NCBI GenBank assembly: GCA_028706295.1
Contig: JAQWBQ010000016.1
Location: 1 to 63,447 of the forward strand
DNA length: 63,447 bases
Reading direction: 5' to 3'
Source: Bacteroidales bacterium
GTDB lineage: Bacteria; Bacteroidota; Bacteroidia; Bacteroidales; FEN-979
Each line of letters begins with the position of its first letter. The stretch's first letter is position 1. Both the position numbers and the translations under genes were made by a program. The notes beneath the pieces are model-generated. The model was not told the DNA's origin and did not search any database. It was given only the letters and a program-made list of their open reading frames with translations. This document shows positions 18,501 to 26,031 of this stretch, one piece after another.

Positions 18501-18821
18501 ATGTTAACCATTCAACACCAACCCGAGAATGACCTCCTGGTATTTTTGTTTTCAGGGAGGCTTGACACTGTTGCCAGTGGACCCATTGCAGAAGAAATCG
18601 GACGCAAGATTGATAAGATCAGGGAGGAAGCCGGGAACATCCCTTACAGGATTGTTTTCGATCTGAATGAGGTTGACTATATCTCATCATCTTTTATCAG
18701 GATATGTGTCAACACTGCAAAACAATCACAATTAAAGGGTTTCTCAATCATCCATTGTAAACCATTCCTGAAAAGCACATTCAAGATTTCGGGGCTCGAT
18801 GAAATACTTAATGTTTCATAG
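18501..18821 (+). CDS. STAS-domain protein, anti-sigma-factor antagonist type
   Basis: 106 aa consisting of one STAS domain: an N-terminal strand pair (LLVFLFSGRLDTVAS), a central VFDLNEVDYISSSFIRI and a C-terminal helix-strand ending KSTFKISGLDEIL. Ser62-64 lie where RsbV/SpoIIAA proteins carry the serine phosphorylated by an RsbW-type kinase. It is divergent from the ATPase-GNAT fusion, whose N-terminal domain is such a kinase. This protein is the natural partner candidate (inference). No sigma factor is adjacent. Confidence 0.85.
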   Translation: MLTIQHQPENDLLVFLFSGRLDTVASGPIAEEIGRKIDKIREEAGNIPYRIVFDLNEVDYISSSFIRICVNTAKQSQLKGFSIIHCKPFLKSTFKISGLDEILNVS

Positions 18822-18946
18822 ACCGACGACCAAAATCTGAATCAGGTTACTGTTAAACAGCCGGGGTTGTGTTATTAAACAGGAAAAGAGTTCCTGCGTT
18901 TAAGGTAACCCTGATCCTTCAAATCCCGGTAACAAAATGGCCGGTT

Positions 18947-21900
18947 TTATCCCCGTGGATCGCCTTTCAATGGCATTTTGGCCATTTTCCCGACTTCCAG
19001 GCTCGGGAATCCGAATTCCTCAACAATTCGCCCCTTGATAAGATACACGCCGTCGCCTCTGAACGGATACTCCGTCACTGCTTTTGGAAAATGTACCGTA
19101 TCGAAGAAGTGTCCGTTGACATCGATAAAAGTACCGAAATGCATCCATTCCTTCTTCACGGTCCTAACATACTTGATTGTGACAAGCAATCCCATCATCC
19201 TGCGTGTTTTACCAACATTTTCCGACATCTCATGAGCCAGGATATCTCCCCTGAATTTCGTTTCAAGGAGGTCGAAGTAGCTGTATGATACCGGGAACCC
19301 CAGCAATTCGATTTCATCGTACACATCTGCCAGCAGGTTCTGTTCAAGAACAGGGAGCTCATATCTGCGTTGTGGTAATTGACAAGTTACAATTGACAAT
19401 TGACAATTAGCGGGTATTTCGGAGGGTTCTGGTAAAAAATGTGAAGCCGGAACTGAGGCCTGAGGAGCGTCCATGGCAGAATGATTCAACTTCTTCAATG
19501 CACCAGGCTTTGCAATACCCTCCTGGTTCTGGCCCTTTCCGAGCAGCATGTGCGCTTCCCATAGCAAGGCGGCTTTTGGTTTCCCGGTGAATCTGAAAGC
19601 GCCCACCCGAATCAGAATGATCAATTGATCGAGGGTAACAGGCACCCTGGTGACAAAATCTTCAAGACTTCGGTAAGGGATTTCCCCGCTATTCTGTTGT
19701 TCATGATTTAGCTGCATCTCATCTCCTTTTCGCTGCCCCACAGTTCCAACTTTATACGCTCCAACCTCCAGCGCGTCTCCATTTATCATTTGCATGACGC
19801 CATTTGGCATTCGCAAATCGGCTATGCTTTTCCCCAATGCTGCTTCCAGTCCGGCCACATGAACGAAACCCAGGAATATATCCTTTCCCTGGATACCGGT
19901 CATGTATGTACTCCGGTTCACGCAAGGCGGGTGTAGGTCCGCTCCCGAAATCTTCGCTTCATTAAAGTAGACCCAGGAGGGGTAAAATCCTCCGAAATTA
20001 TTGATCACACCGGTAATGAATTCAAGTGGGAAATGGGCTTTCAGGTAAAGGCTCTGGTAACTTTCAACCGCGTAGGAGGCCGAATGGGCTTTGGAGAAAG
20101 AATAACCAGCAAATGATTCGATTTGCCTCCATACCTCTTTTGTCACTTCCTCGGGATAGCCGAACTGTCTGCAATTCTCAAAGAATTTATCGATAATCCG
20201 CTGCAACTCTTTCTTCGACCGGTACTTGCCGCTCATGGCACGTCGGATCACGTCGGCATCAGCAAGATCAAGGCCCGCAAAATGGTGGCAGATCTTAAGC
20301 ACATCCTCCTGGTACACCATAACCCCAAAGGTCTCTTTGAGTTGTTCTTCCATCACCGGGTGCAGGTATTTGAATTTTCCGGGATTATGAAAACGGTGAA
20401 TGTATTCCTTCATCATCCCTGACCGGGCCACTCCCGGCCTGATGATCGAGCTAGCGGCAACCAGGGTCCGATAGTTATCGCATCTCAGTTTTTTTAACAA
20501 TCCCCGCATAGCCGGGCTTTCAACATAGAAACATCCGATGGTCCTTGCACTTCTTAGTTGCTCCTTGACCAGTTCGTCCTCCCTGAACGATCTGACATTA
20601 TGTACATCAATGCTAAGCCCCTGGTTCTTTCTTATTAATGCTGCTGTCTCATAAATATGTCCGATACCCCGCTGGCTCAGTATATCCAGTTTTTCAAACC
20701 CGATGTCCTCTGCCACATACATGTCGAATTGTGTTGTCGGAAAGCCCTTGGGCGGAAGATCAAGCGCCGTGTAATTGGTGATGGGTTCTTCAGAGATCAG
20801 TACCCCGCCTGCATGAATACTGCGAAGGTTGGGAAAATCCGCCATCATTTCACCCAATTCACTGATTTTGCGAATTATATGATTCTTATGAATGGCCTCT
20901 TCAGGATATTTCAGGAATGCGTCAATTTCGACCTTGGGAAGGCCGTGTACCTTTCCCAACTCCCGGTAGATCGATTTATCGCGAAAGGTCGACATGGCGC
21001 CCAACAAGGAGGTATGTTCATGACCGTATCGTTTGAAAATGTAATCGATCACTTCGTTCCGCTCTTTCCATGAATAGTCGATGTCGAAATCGGGGGGTGA
21101 GGTTCTTTTGGGATTGATGAACCGTTCAAAATAGAGATCGAGTTCAATCGGATCAACGTCGGTGATCCTCAGGCAATATGCGACCATGCTGTTGGCCCCG
21201 CTTCCGCGTCCCACGTGATAAAAGCCGCGCGACATCGAATAACGGATAATGTCCCACGCTATAAGAAAATATGCAGCAAAACCCATTTTGTCTATTATAT
21301 CAAGTTCATGCCGGATCCTGCGCATCGCTTCCCCGTTTTTGTTTCCGTATCGATAGCTAACTCCATCGTGCGCAAGTTTTTCAAGCAGGATACGGTCATC
21401 ATAACGACTTCCCGTAAAGGTCTTTTTATTCTTACATGACTTGAAATCAAAATCGATATTACATGTTTCAATGATCCGGATTGTATTGGTGAGAATCTCG
21501 GGAAAATCCTTGCACAATTCTAGCAGTTCCGGCACCCTCAGCATAAACTCGTCGGTAGCTGCAACCTGGTGTGATTCCAGCCGGGTCAGCAATACATTGT
21601 GATCAACAGCCCTGAAATTACGGTGCAGCTCATACTCCTTTTCATTCCGAAAAGTAACCGGAGCCAATAGTACCATGCGGGGAACAAGGTCCCGGTGGCG
21701 TGAAAGCAACAACGGATTGAGTTCTGAAGGGCGGATGCCAACGAAAGTGAAAGGCGAAATAGCAAAATGGCTAAATGGCGAGATAATTGATTGATTTACA
21801 TTATTTTTCACTATTTCGCCATTTCGTTTTTCACTTTTCGTTTTTTCGATATTTGCCAGTGGCAATATCCAGTACACATTTCCCAATTGCTCTGGCACAT

Positions 21901-22282
21901 CGGGCAATGGATGACCGGTGAGGTTGTGCCGGCTCAGGAAATCGTTCAATTCACGGAAACCATCATTGTTTCGTGCCATGCCCACATAAAGCAACGTGTC
22001 ATTGCGCCTGAACTCAATGCCCGCGATCGGTCTGATGGCTTTTTCACGACAAACCGATATAAATTCCATGATTCCTGTGGAATTGTTGATGTCGGTCAAC
22101 GCCATGGCGGGCGCAATATCCCTGACGACAGTTGCGGCCAGACCTGATGTGGTCCGGCCAGCTGGTTTCGATGCCACGCCACCAGCCCCACTGGAATAGG
22201 CAGTAACCGCCTCGTCGACAAGCGTTTCAACCGACATCGTGCCGTAGCGGAGTGAATAGTATGAGTGACAGTTGAGAAACAT
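18947..22282 (-). CDS. DNA polymerase III alpha subunit, second copy type (DnaE2/ImuC-like)
   Basis: C-family replicative-type polymerase, 1111 aa, shorter than the usual housekeeping DnaE. Domains in order: PHP domain at the N-terminus (NCHSYYSLRYG, with the first His of the usual HxH pair replaced), palm with PPDFDIDYSW (catalytic Asp pair near 395) and EKLDILSQRG (third Asp near 530), fingers with YSFSKAHSASYAVESYQS, helix-hairpin region and a C-terminal OB-fold. Position next to a Y-family polymerase and an XRE-S24 repressor fits a damage-inducible mutagenesis cassette. Two stretches look inserted: repeat-derived residues near 145-180 (21742-21849) and a heptanucleotide repeat (19377-19408), both in frame. 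ATG 22282. Confidence 0.88.
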   Translation of the reverse strand: MFLNCHSYYSLRYGTMSVETLVDEAVTAYSSGAGGVASKPAGRTTSGLAATVVRDIAPAMALTDINNSTGIMEFISVCREKAIRPIAGIEFRRNDTLLYVGMARNNDGFRELNDFLSRHNLTGHPLPDVPEQLGNVYWILPLANIEKTKSEKRNGEIVKNNVNQSIISPFSHFAISPFTFVGIRPSELNPLLLSRHRDLVPRMVLLAPVTFRNEKEYELHRNFRAVDHNVLLTRLESHQVAATDEFMLRVPELLELCKDFPEILTNTIRIIETCNIDFDFKSCKNKKTFTGSRYDDRILLEKLAHDGVSYRYGNKNGEAMRRIRHELDIIDKMGFAAYFLIAWDIIRYSMSRGFYHVGRGSGANSMVAYCLRITDVDPIELDLYFERFINPKRTSPPDFDIDYSWKERNEVIDYIFKRYGHEHTSLLGAMSTFRDKSIYRELGKVHGLPKVEIDAFLKYPEEAIHKNHIIRKISELGEMMADFPNLRSIHAGGVLISEEPITNYTALDLPPKGFPTTQFDMYVAEDIGFEKLDILSQRGIGHIYETAALIRKNQGLSIDVHNVRSFREDELVKEQLRSARTIGCFYVESPAMRGLLKKLRCDNYRTLVAASSIIRPGVARSGMMKEYIHRFHNPGKFKYLHPVMEEQLKETFGVMVYQEDVLKICHHFAGLDLADADVIRRAMSGKYRSKKELQRIIDKFFENCRQFGYPEEVTKEVWRQIESFAGYSFSKAHSASYAVESYQSLYLKAHFPLEFITGVINNFGGFYPSWVYFNEAKISGADLHPPCVNRSTYMTGIQGKDIFLGFVHVAGLEAALGKSIADLRMPNGVMQMINGDALEVGAYKVGTVGQRKGDEMQLNHEQQNSGEIPYRSLEDFVTRVPVTLDQLIILIRVGAFRFTGKPKAALLWEAHMLLGKGQNQEGIAKPGALKKLNHSAMDAPQASVPASHFLPEPSEIPANCQLSIVTCQLPQRRYELPVLEQNLLADVYDEIELLGFPVSYSYFDLLETKFRGDILAHEMSENVGKTRRMMGLLVTIKYVRTVKKEWMHFGTFIDVNGHFFDTVHFPKAVTEYPFRGDGVYLIKGRIVEEFGFPSLEVGKMAKMPLKGDPRG
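19377..19408. repeat. Heptanucleotide repeat (AATTGAC) inside the dnaE2-like gene
   Basis: Reads as four heptads, AATTGAC, AAGTTAC, AATTGAC, AATTGAC, plus AATT. It encodes the odd NCQLSIVTCQLPQ stretch between polymerase core and OB-fold. Seven is not a multiple of three, so gain or loss of one unit would break the frame. Confidence 0.75.
21742..21849. repeat. GCGAAA-type interrupted palindromic repeat inside the dnaE2-like gene
   Basis: Two arms rich in GCGAAAT/TCGCCATTT run in opposite directions around a central AT stretch. On the coding strand they give low-complexity KTKSEKRNGEIVKNN and SPFSHFAISPF, unlike the surrounding polymerase sequence. A relative is found at 23779-23922. Confidence 0.6.
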
Positions 22283-22308
22283 ATATAAAATGGCGAAATG
22301 ACAATTTT

Positions 22309-22349
22309 TTGATTATTTTTTAATCAAAGCAACGATAACAATATAATCA
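22309..22349. promoter_or_regulatory. Candidate repressor operator upstream of the dnaE2-like gene
   Basis: A perfect inverted repeat TTGATTATTTTTTAATCAA (22309-22327) is followed after TAATCA by 11 bases and then ACAATATAATCA (22338-22349). The same two blocks with the same 11-base spacing occur at 25098-25137, between the Y-family polymerase and the repressor gene. Sharing of site, spacing and flanks argues for one regulator. Confidence 0.65.
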
Positions 22350-22378
22350 AAAAAATGATGAAGTGGAAAAATAAAATA

Positions 22379-22410
22379 TTTGTATTTTACCCGATATTTT
22401 TGTAACTTTG
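22379..22410 (+). promoter_or_regulatory. Promoter of the AAA/DUF4143 ATPase gene
   Basis: TTTG (22379-22382), a 20-base gap, then TAACTTTG (22403-22410): a full match to the Bacteroidota -33/-7 pattern. The expected start of RNA is near 22417, giving a leader of about 35 bases. Confidence 0.7.
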
Positions 22411-22434
22411 TTTTTAATTTTATCGGGTAAAATA
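22383..22434. promoter_or_regulatory. 14-base inverted repeat flanking the ATPase -7 box, likely operator
   Basis: TATTTTACCCGATA (22383-22396) and its exact reverse complement TATCGGGTAAAATA (22421-22434) flank the -7 box. The left arm lies between the -33 and -7 elements and the right arm at the transcript start, so a bound dimer would block transcription. An RNA hairpin is unlikely because only the right arm would be transcribed. Confidence 0.65.
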
Positions 22435-22451
22435 ATAATCTCTTTTTTTTT

Positions 22452-23831
22452 ATGATTCAAAGATATATTCTTGATGAAATAAAATCCCATCTGAACCAGC
22501 CGGAAATGACATTTATCAGCGGAGCAAGGCAAGTGGGCAAAACAACCCTCATGAACCTGCTGATGGATGATCTCGTTAAAACCGGAAGGCGGGTGATTTC
22601 TTTAAGCCTCGATTTCGAAAACGACGAAGTGTTCTTCAGCTCGCAAGCCAGGCTGATCGAACGCATCCGCCTTGAATTCGGAGATGAACCGGGATATGTT
22701 TTTCTTGATGAGATCCAGCGCAAGGAAAATGCCGGGATATTCCTGAAGGGTCTTTTCGATATGAAGCTTCCCTGGAAATTCGTTATTTCCGGATCGGGAA
22801 GCATCGAATTAAAGGAAAAGATTTATGAGTCTCTTTCAGGCAGGAGAAGAATTTTCGAAGTGTATCCTGTCACATTCCATGAATTCCTTGATTTTCGGAC
22901 GGGGTACAAATATTCCAAGCGAGTGAAAGACTTTGTCAATCTCAACACTCAGAAATCCCTCGAATTTCTTAACGAGTATCTGAACTTCGGCGGTTATCCG
23001 CGGGTGATTACATCCCAAACAATCAGGGAAAAGATACTCACGATCAATGAAATCTTCCAATCTTATATCGACAGGGATATCAGGCAAGTTATTAAAGGAG
23101 AGCAACCTGAAGCCTTTAAGAGGTTAATCCGGCTTCTTGCTGCCCAGACAGGTCAAATGATCAATCTGAGTAACCTTTCGAATGAAGCGCAACAGTCTTC
23201 TCCGACCATTCAAAAAAATCTTTGGTTGGCTCAAAAGACCTATTTTATCAGGCTGATTGAACCATTTTTCAATAATCCGGCAAAAGAAATCACAAAATCA
23301 CCTGTTTTATATTTTTCCGACCATGGCATGCGAAACTTTGCTATTTCATCTTTTGGAAATATTCAAAACAGGCAGGACTATGGTTTTGCATTTCAGAATC
23401 TTGTAGGGAACACGCTACTACAAAAACTGTACGGAACTCCGTTCACCTTACATTACTGGCGAACCACCGATAAAGCCGAAGTCGATTTTGTCATTTCACG
23501 TCAAAGGGATCCGATTCCTGTGGAAGTCAAATTTTCAAACCTCAATAAGCCTGCTGTTACCCGGTCGCAGCGCAGTTTCATTGAAAAATATCACCCGTCA
23601 GAGGCCTGGGTCGTTAATCTTACTTACTCCAATGTCACCGAGATCGGGTCAACGAATATCAGGTTCATTCGTTTTTTTGATCTCCCTGTTGTTCTTGATG
23701 ATCTGGTTTCTTCCATTGAAAAGGTTTTTCTTGTAGAGGAATCGAGATTCCCATATGGTTTGCAAGGAAGAAAAAAAAATGGTGAAAAGCGAAAGACGAA
23801 AAGCGAAATACAGCATCGTACTTCTCCATAA
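22452..23831 (+). CDS. AAA-type ATPase with DUF4143 C-terminal domain
   Basis: AAA_14 domain with Walker A GARQVGKTT (Lys30), Walker B YVFLDEIQ (Asp86, Glu87) and sensor SGSGSIELK, then the SGRRRIFEVYPVTFHEFL linker and a DUF4143 domain. The latter ends with AEVDFVISRQ..PIPVEVKF (about 342-360), which resembles a PD-(D/E)xK nuclease-like core. 459 aa; the last 20 residues, low in complexity, come from a GCGAAA repeat that also overlaps the end of the neighbouring polymerase region. Such ATPases are common, often horizontally spread and of unknown role. Here it interrupts an otherwise continuous mutagenesis cassette and has its own palindrome-flanked promoter. Confidence 0.85.
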   Translation: MIQRYILDEIKSHLNQPEMTFISGARQVGKTTLMNLLMDDLVKTGRRVISLSLDFENDEVFFSSQARLIERIRLEFGDEPGYVFLDEIQRKENAGIFLKGLFDMKLPWKFVISGSGSIELKEKIYESLSGRRRIFEVYPVTFHEFLDFRTGYKYSKRVKDFVNLNTQKSLEFLNEYLNFGGYPRVITSQTIREKILTINEIFQSYIDRDIRQVIKGEQPEAFKRLIRLLAAQTGQMINLSNLSNEAQQSSPTIQKNLWLAQKTYFIRLIEPFFNNPAKEITKSPVLYFSDHGMRNFAISSFGNIQNRQDYGFAFQNLVGNTLLQKLYGTPFTLHYWRTTDKAEVDFVISRQRDPIPVEVKFSNLNKPAVTRSQRSFIEKYHPSEAWVVNLTYSNVTEIGSTNIRFIRFFDLPVVLDDLVSSIEKVFLVEESRFPYGLQGRKKNGEKRKTKSEIQHRTSP

Positions 23832-23922
23832 GGAACGTTTATCCATTAATCCGTCAACCATCAAAAGGGAATACGTTTTAAAAAACTTTGCCATTTTGCT
23901 TTTCACTATTTCGCTACTTCGC
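23779..23922. repeat. GCGAAA-type interrupted palindromic repeat at the ATPase/dinB junction
   Basis: Left arm 23779-23810 (GTGAAAAGCGAAAGACG and similar units), right arm 23890-23922 (TTTTCACTATTTCGC and similar units), in opposite orientation around about 80 bases. It contributes the C-terminal codons of both convergent genes. It is related to the element inside the dnaE2-like gene. Confidence 0.6.
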
Positions 23923-25072
23923 TAACTGCATACGCCACTCCCCTCCTCACGATCTTCTGCCCGTACTTTCTCCGAATCCGGTCAAGGGCCTGGTAGAGGC
24001 TGACCATCTCCAGGTTATCGTCGAACATGTTCAGTTGGGGATTGCCTGAGATCAACCCGCTGAAGCGTACTCCGATTAGGCGGATCAGCATCCTGCGCTG
24101 GTAGAGGCGATCGAAAAGCTCCTTCACGACCGGGATGAGCTGGTGGTCGAAAGACGTATAGGGCACCTGCTTCTGCAACGTATGCGTATCGAAATTGGAA
24201 TAGCGGATCTTGACGGTAATGCAGGATGTCAGCTTTTGCTTGTCGCGCAGTTCAAAGGAGATCTTTTCCACCATTTTCACGAGGATCTCCTTCATCCGGA
24301 TGATGTCGATGCTATCCTGGTCAAAAGTGGATTCAGTGCTGACCGATTTGGCTTCATGGTAGGGATAGACCGGGGTGGTATCAATGCCGTTGGCCTTTTC
24401 CCAGATCACGATGCCATTCTTTCCAATCACGCGTTCCATCATATCGACAGGTATCCGGCTGAGGGTGTCGATGGTCACCACCCCCATGGAGCGCAGCAAG
24501 CGGTAGGTCTTCTCCCCGATCATCGGGATCTTTCGGATCGAAAGCGGCGCCAGGAAAGGTTGTACGGCATCGCAGCCCACGAAGAGTTCCCCGTTAGGCT
24601 TGGCCTCTCCCGTTGCAATCTTCGAAACGGTCTTGTTCACAGAAAGTCCGAAAGATATTGGCAGCCCGGTATTTTTGATGATCCGTTCGCGCAGCTCATG
24701 TGTCCACTTCTGTACTCCGAAGAAACGGTCCATTCCGGTCACGTCGATATAGTGTTCGTCGATAGATGCCTTTTCATACAGCGGGGCCTTCTCGGCAATG
24801 ATCTCCGTGACCTCATGTGAATACTTCGAATAGCGTTCCATGTCACCTCTGACCAGGATTGCATCACCGCACAGCGCCCGGGCCATCTTCATCGGCATGG
24901 CCGAATGGACGCCGAATTTTCTCGCTTCATAGGAGCAACTGGCTACCACGCCGCGATCGGAGGTACCGCCAATGATGACCGGTTTCCCAACCAGTTCGGG
25001 GCGAACCAGGCGCTCCACCGACACAAAGAAGGTGTCGAGGTCAAGGTGGACGATATTGCGGGAGAGAAACAT
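23906..25072 (-). CDS. dinB: Y-family DNA polymerase IV (DinB-like)
   Basis: Translesion polymerase without proofreading. Catalytic residues are visible in HLDLDTFFVSVE (Asp11) and SIDEHYIDVTG (Asp105, Glu106; His replaces the more usual Ala/Ser after the Glu). Helix-hairpin residues and the little-finger domain follow. QLNMF at 346-350 is a likely sliding-clamp binding motif. 388 aa from ATG 25072 is normal. Its upstream region is a near copy of that of the dnaE2-like gene and is shared with the divergent XRE-S24 repressor, so control by that repressor is expected (inference). Confidence 0.93.
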   Translation of the reverse strand: MFLSRNIVHLDLDTFFVSVERLVRPELVGKPVIIGGTSDRGVVASCSYEARKFGVHSAMPMKMARALCGDAILVRGDMERYSKYSHEVTEIIAEKAPLYEKASIDEHYIDVTGMDRFFGVQKWTHELRERIIKNTGLPISFGLSVNKTVSKIATGEAKPNGELFVGCDAVQPFLAPLSIRKIPMIGEKTYRLLRSMGVVTIDTLSRIPVDMMERVIGKNGIVIWEKANGIDTTPVYPYHEAKSVSTESTFDQDSIDIIRMKEILVKMVEKISFELRDKQKLTSCITVKIRYSNFDTHTLQKQVPYTSFDHQLIPVVKELFDRLYQRRMLIRLIGVRFSGLISGNPQLNMFDDNLEMVSLYQALDRIRRKYGQKIVRRGVAYAVSEVAK

Positions 25073-25079
25073 AAATAGC

Positions 25080-25093
25080 GAAATAGCTATTTC
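25080..25093. repeat. Perfect 14-base palindrome GAAATAGCTATTTC in the dinB leader
   Basis: Part of a GCGAAATAGC-type unit just upstream of the dinB start. A similar GGCGAAATG unit lies at 22292-22300, at the same place before the dnaE2-like gene. Confidence 0.5.
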
Positions 25094-25097
25094 TTTT

Positions 25098-25137
25098 TGT
25101 TTATTTTTTAATCATTTTTATGACTACAATATAATCA
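25098..25137. promoter_or_regulatory. Candidate repressor operator shared by dinB and the XRE-S24 repressor gene
   Basis: TGTTTATTTTTTAATCA (25098-25114), 11 bases, then ACAATATAATCA (25126-25137). This matches 22309-22349 in both blocks and spacing. The second block ends two bases before the repressor's -7 box, so binding there would silence the repressor as well as dinB. Confidence 0.65.
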
Positions 25138-25138
25138 T

Positions 25139-25146
25139 TATATTTG
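25139..25146 (+). promoter_or_regulatory. Bacteroidota -7 box (TATATTTG) of the XRE-S24 repressor
   Basis: TATATTTG fits TAnnTTTG, 20 bases before the ATG at 25167. Confidence 0.6.
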
Positions 25147-25166
25147 CAGTGACCAAATTTTTAACC

Positions 25167-25970
25167 ATGTTTTTCAGCAGCAACATAAAATTTTTACGGA
25201 AACGCAGGGAACGGACTCAGGACGACGTTGCCGTTGCCCTCGGAATGAAACGTTCAACCCTGAGCGGGTACGAGAATAACATCGCCCAGCCGGGATTTGA
25301 AGCCCTGATTGCTTTTTCGGGGTATTATAACGTGGCCATCGACACCCTCATCCGGGTTGACCTGACACGGCTTCCTGAAAGCCAGCTCCGGCAACTGGAG
25401 CGGGGGTACGATGTTTTCATCAAAGGTTCAAACCTCAGGATATTGACTACCACCGTCGGTTCCGACAACGACGAGAACATTGAACTTGTTTCGGAGAAAG
25501 CGAAGGCAGGGTACACCAGTGGTTTTGCCGATCCTGAGTATATCAGCATTCTTCCTACATTCCGGCTCCCGTTTCTTTCGAAACAGAAAAAATACCGGAC
25601 ATTTCAGGTTCACGGTGATTCGATGTTACCTATTCCGCACGGGGCTTGGGTCACCGGGGTGTTTGTTCAGGACTGGATGACCATCCGGAGCAAGGATGCA
25701 TACATCCTTCTCACCATGGACGAAGGGATTGTTTTCAAGGTTGTCGAAAACCGGATCAAACAGGAAGGAAAATTAATCCTTCATTCTCTGAATCCCATCT
25801 ATGAACCCTTCGAAATCAATGTAACCCAGATCCGGGAAGTTTGGCATTTTGTTCATTTCATCAGTTCGCAGATCCCCGAGAATTCTCATTCTGAAACCTG
25901 TCACCTTACGCAAACGGTGAACCAAATAAAACAGGATATCAGAGCAATCCAAACCAAACTGAATATCTGA
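25167..25970 (+). CDS. XRE-family repressor with S24/LexA-type self-cleavage domain
   Basis: ATG 25167 starts a helix-turn-helix domain (residues about 5-60: IKFLRKRRERTQDDVAVALG, KRSTLSGYENNIAQP). After a linker comes an S24 domain with a plausible Ala-Gly scissile bond in KAKAGYTSGF (114/115), catalytic Ser in HGDSMLPI (Ser152) and catalytic Lys in GIVFKVV (Lys191). The arrangement equals LexA/CI: DNA damage would trigger autocleavage and relieve repression. It is divergent from dinB with the operator between them. It is therefore the likely regulator of dinB and the dnaE2-like gene. A coiled tail of about 40 residues closes the 267-aa protein. Cleavage has not been shown; the residues are as seen. 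Confidence 0.88.
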   Translation: MFFSSNIKFLRKRRERTQDDVAVALGMKRSTLSGYENNIAQPGFEALIAFSGYYNVAIDTLIRVDLTRLPESQLRQLERGYDVFIKGSNLRILTTTVGSDNDENIELVSEKAKAGYTSGFADPEYISILPTFRLPFLSKQKKYRTFQVHGDSMLPIPHGAWVTGVFVQDWMTIRSKDAYILLTMDEGIVFKVVENRIKQEGKLILHSLNPIYEPFEINVTQIREVWHFVHFISSQIPENSHSETCHLTQTVNQIKQDIRAIQTKLNI

Positions 25971-26031
25971 CCGCCTCCCGGGATCGCGTAAATTGTTCCC
26001 TGATTGGAGGTAGACATAACTGTATCTAAGC

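Noticed and set aside
19377-19408. AATTGAC repeats considered as a CRISPR or attachment site
   Set aside because: Units are seven bases with no spacers and lie inside an intact open frame. No cas or integrase genes are present.
22383-22434. Inverted repeat considered as a terminal repeat of an insertion sequence
   Set aside because: Arms flank a promoter only 52 bases wide and no transposase is present. An operator is the simpler reading.
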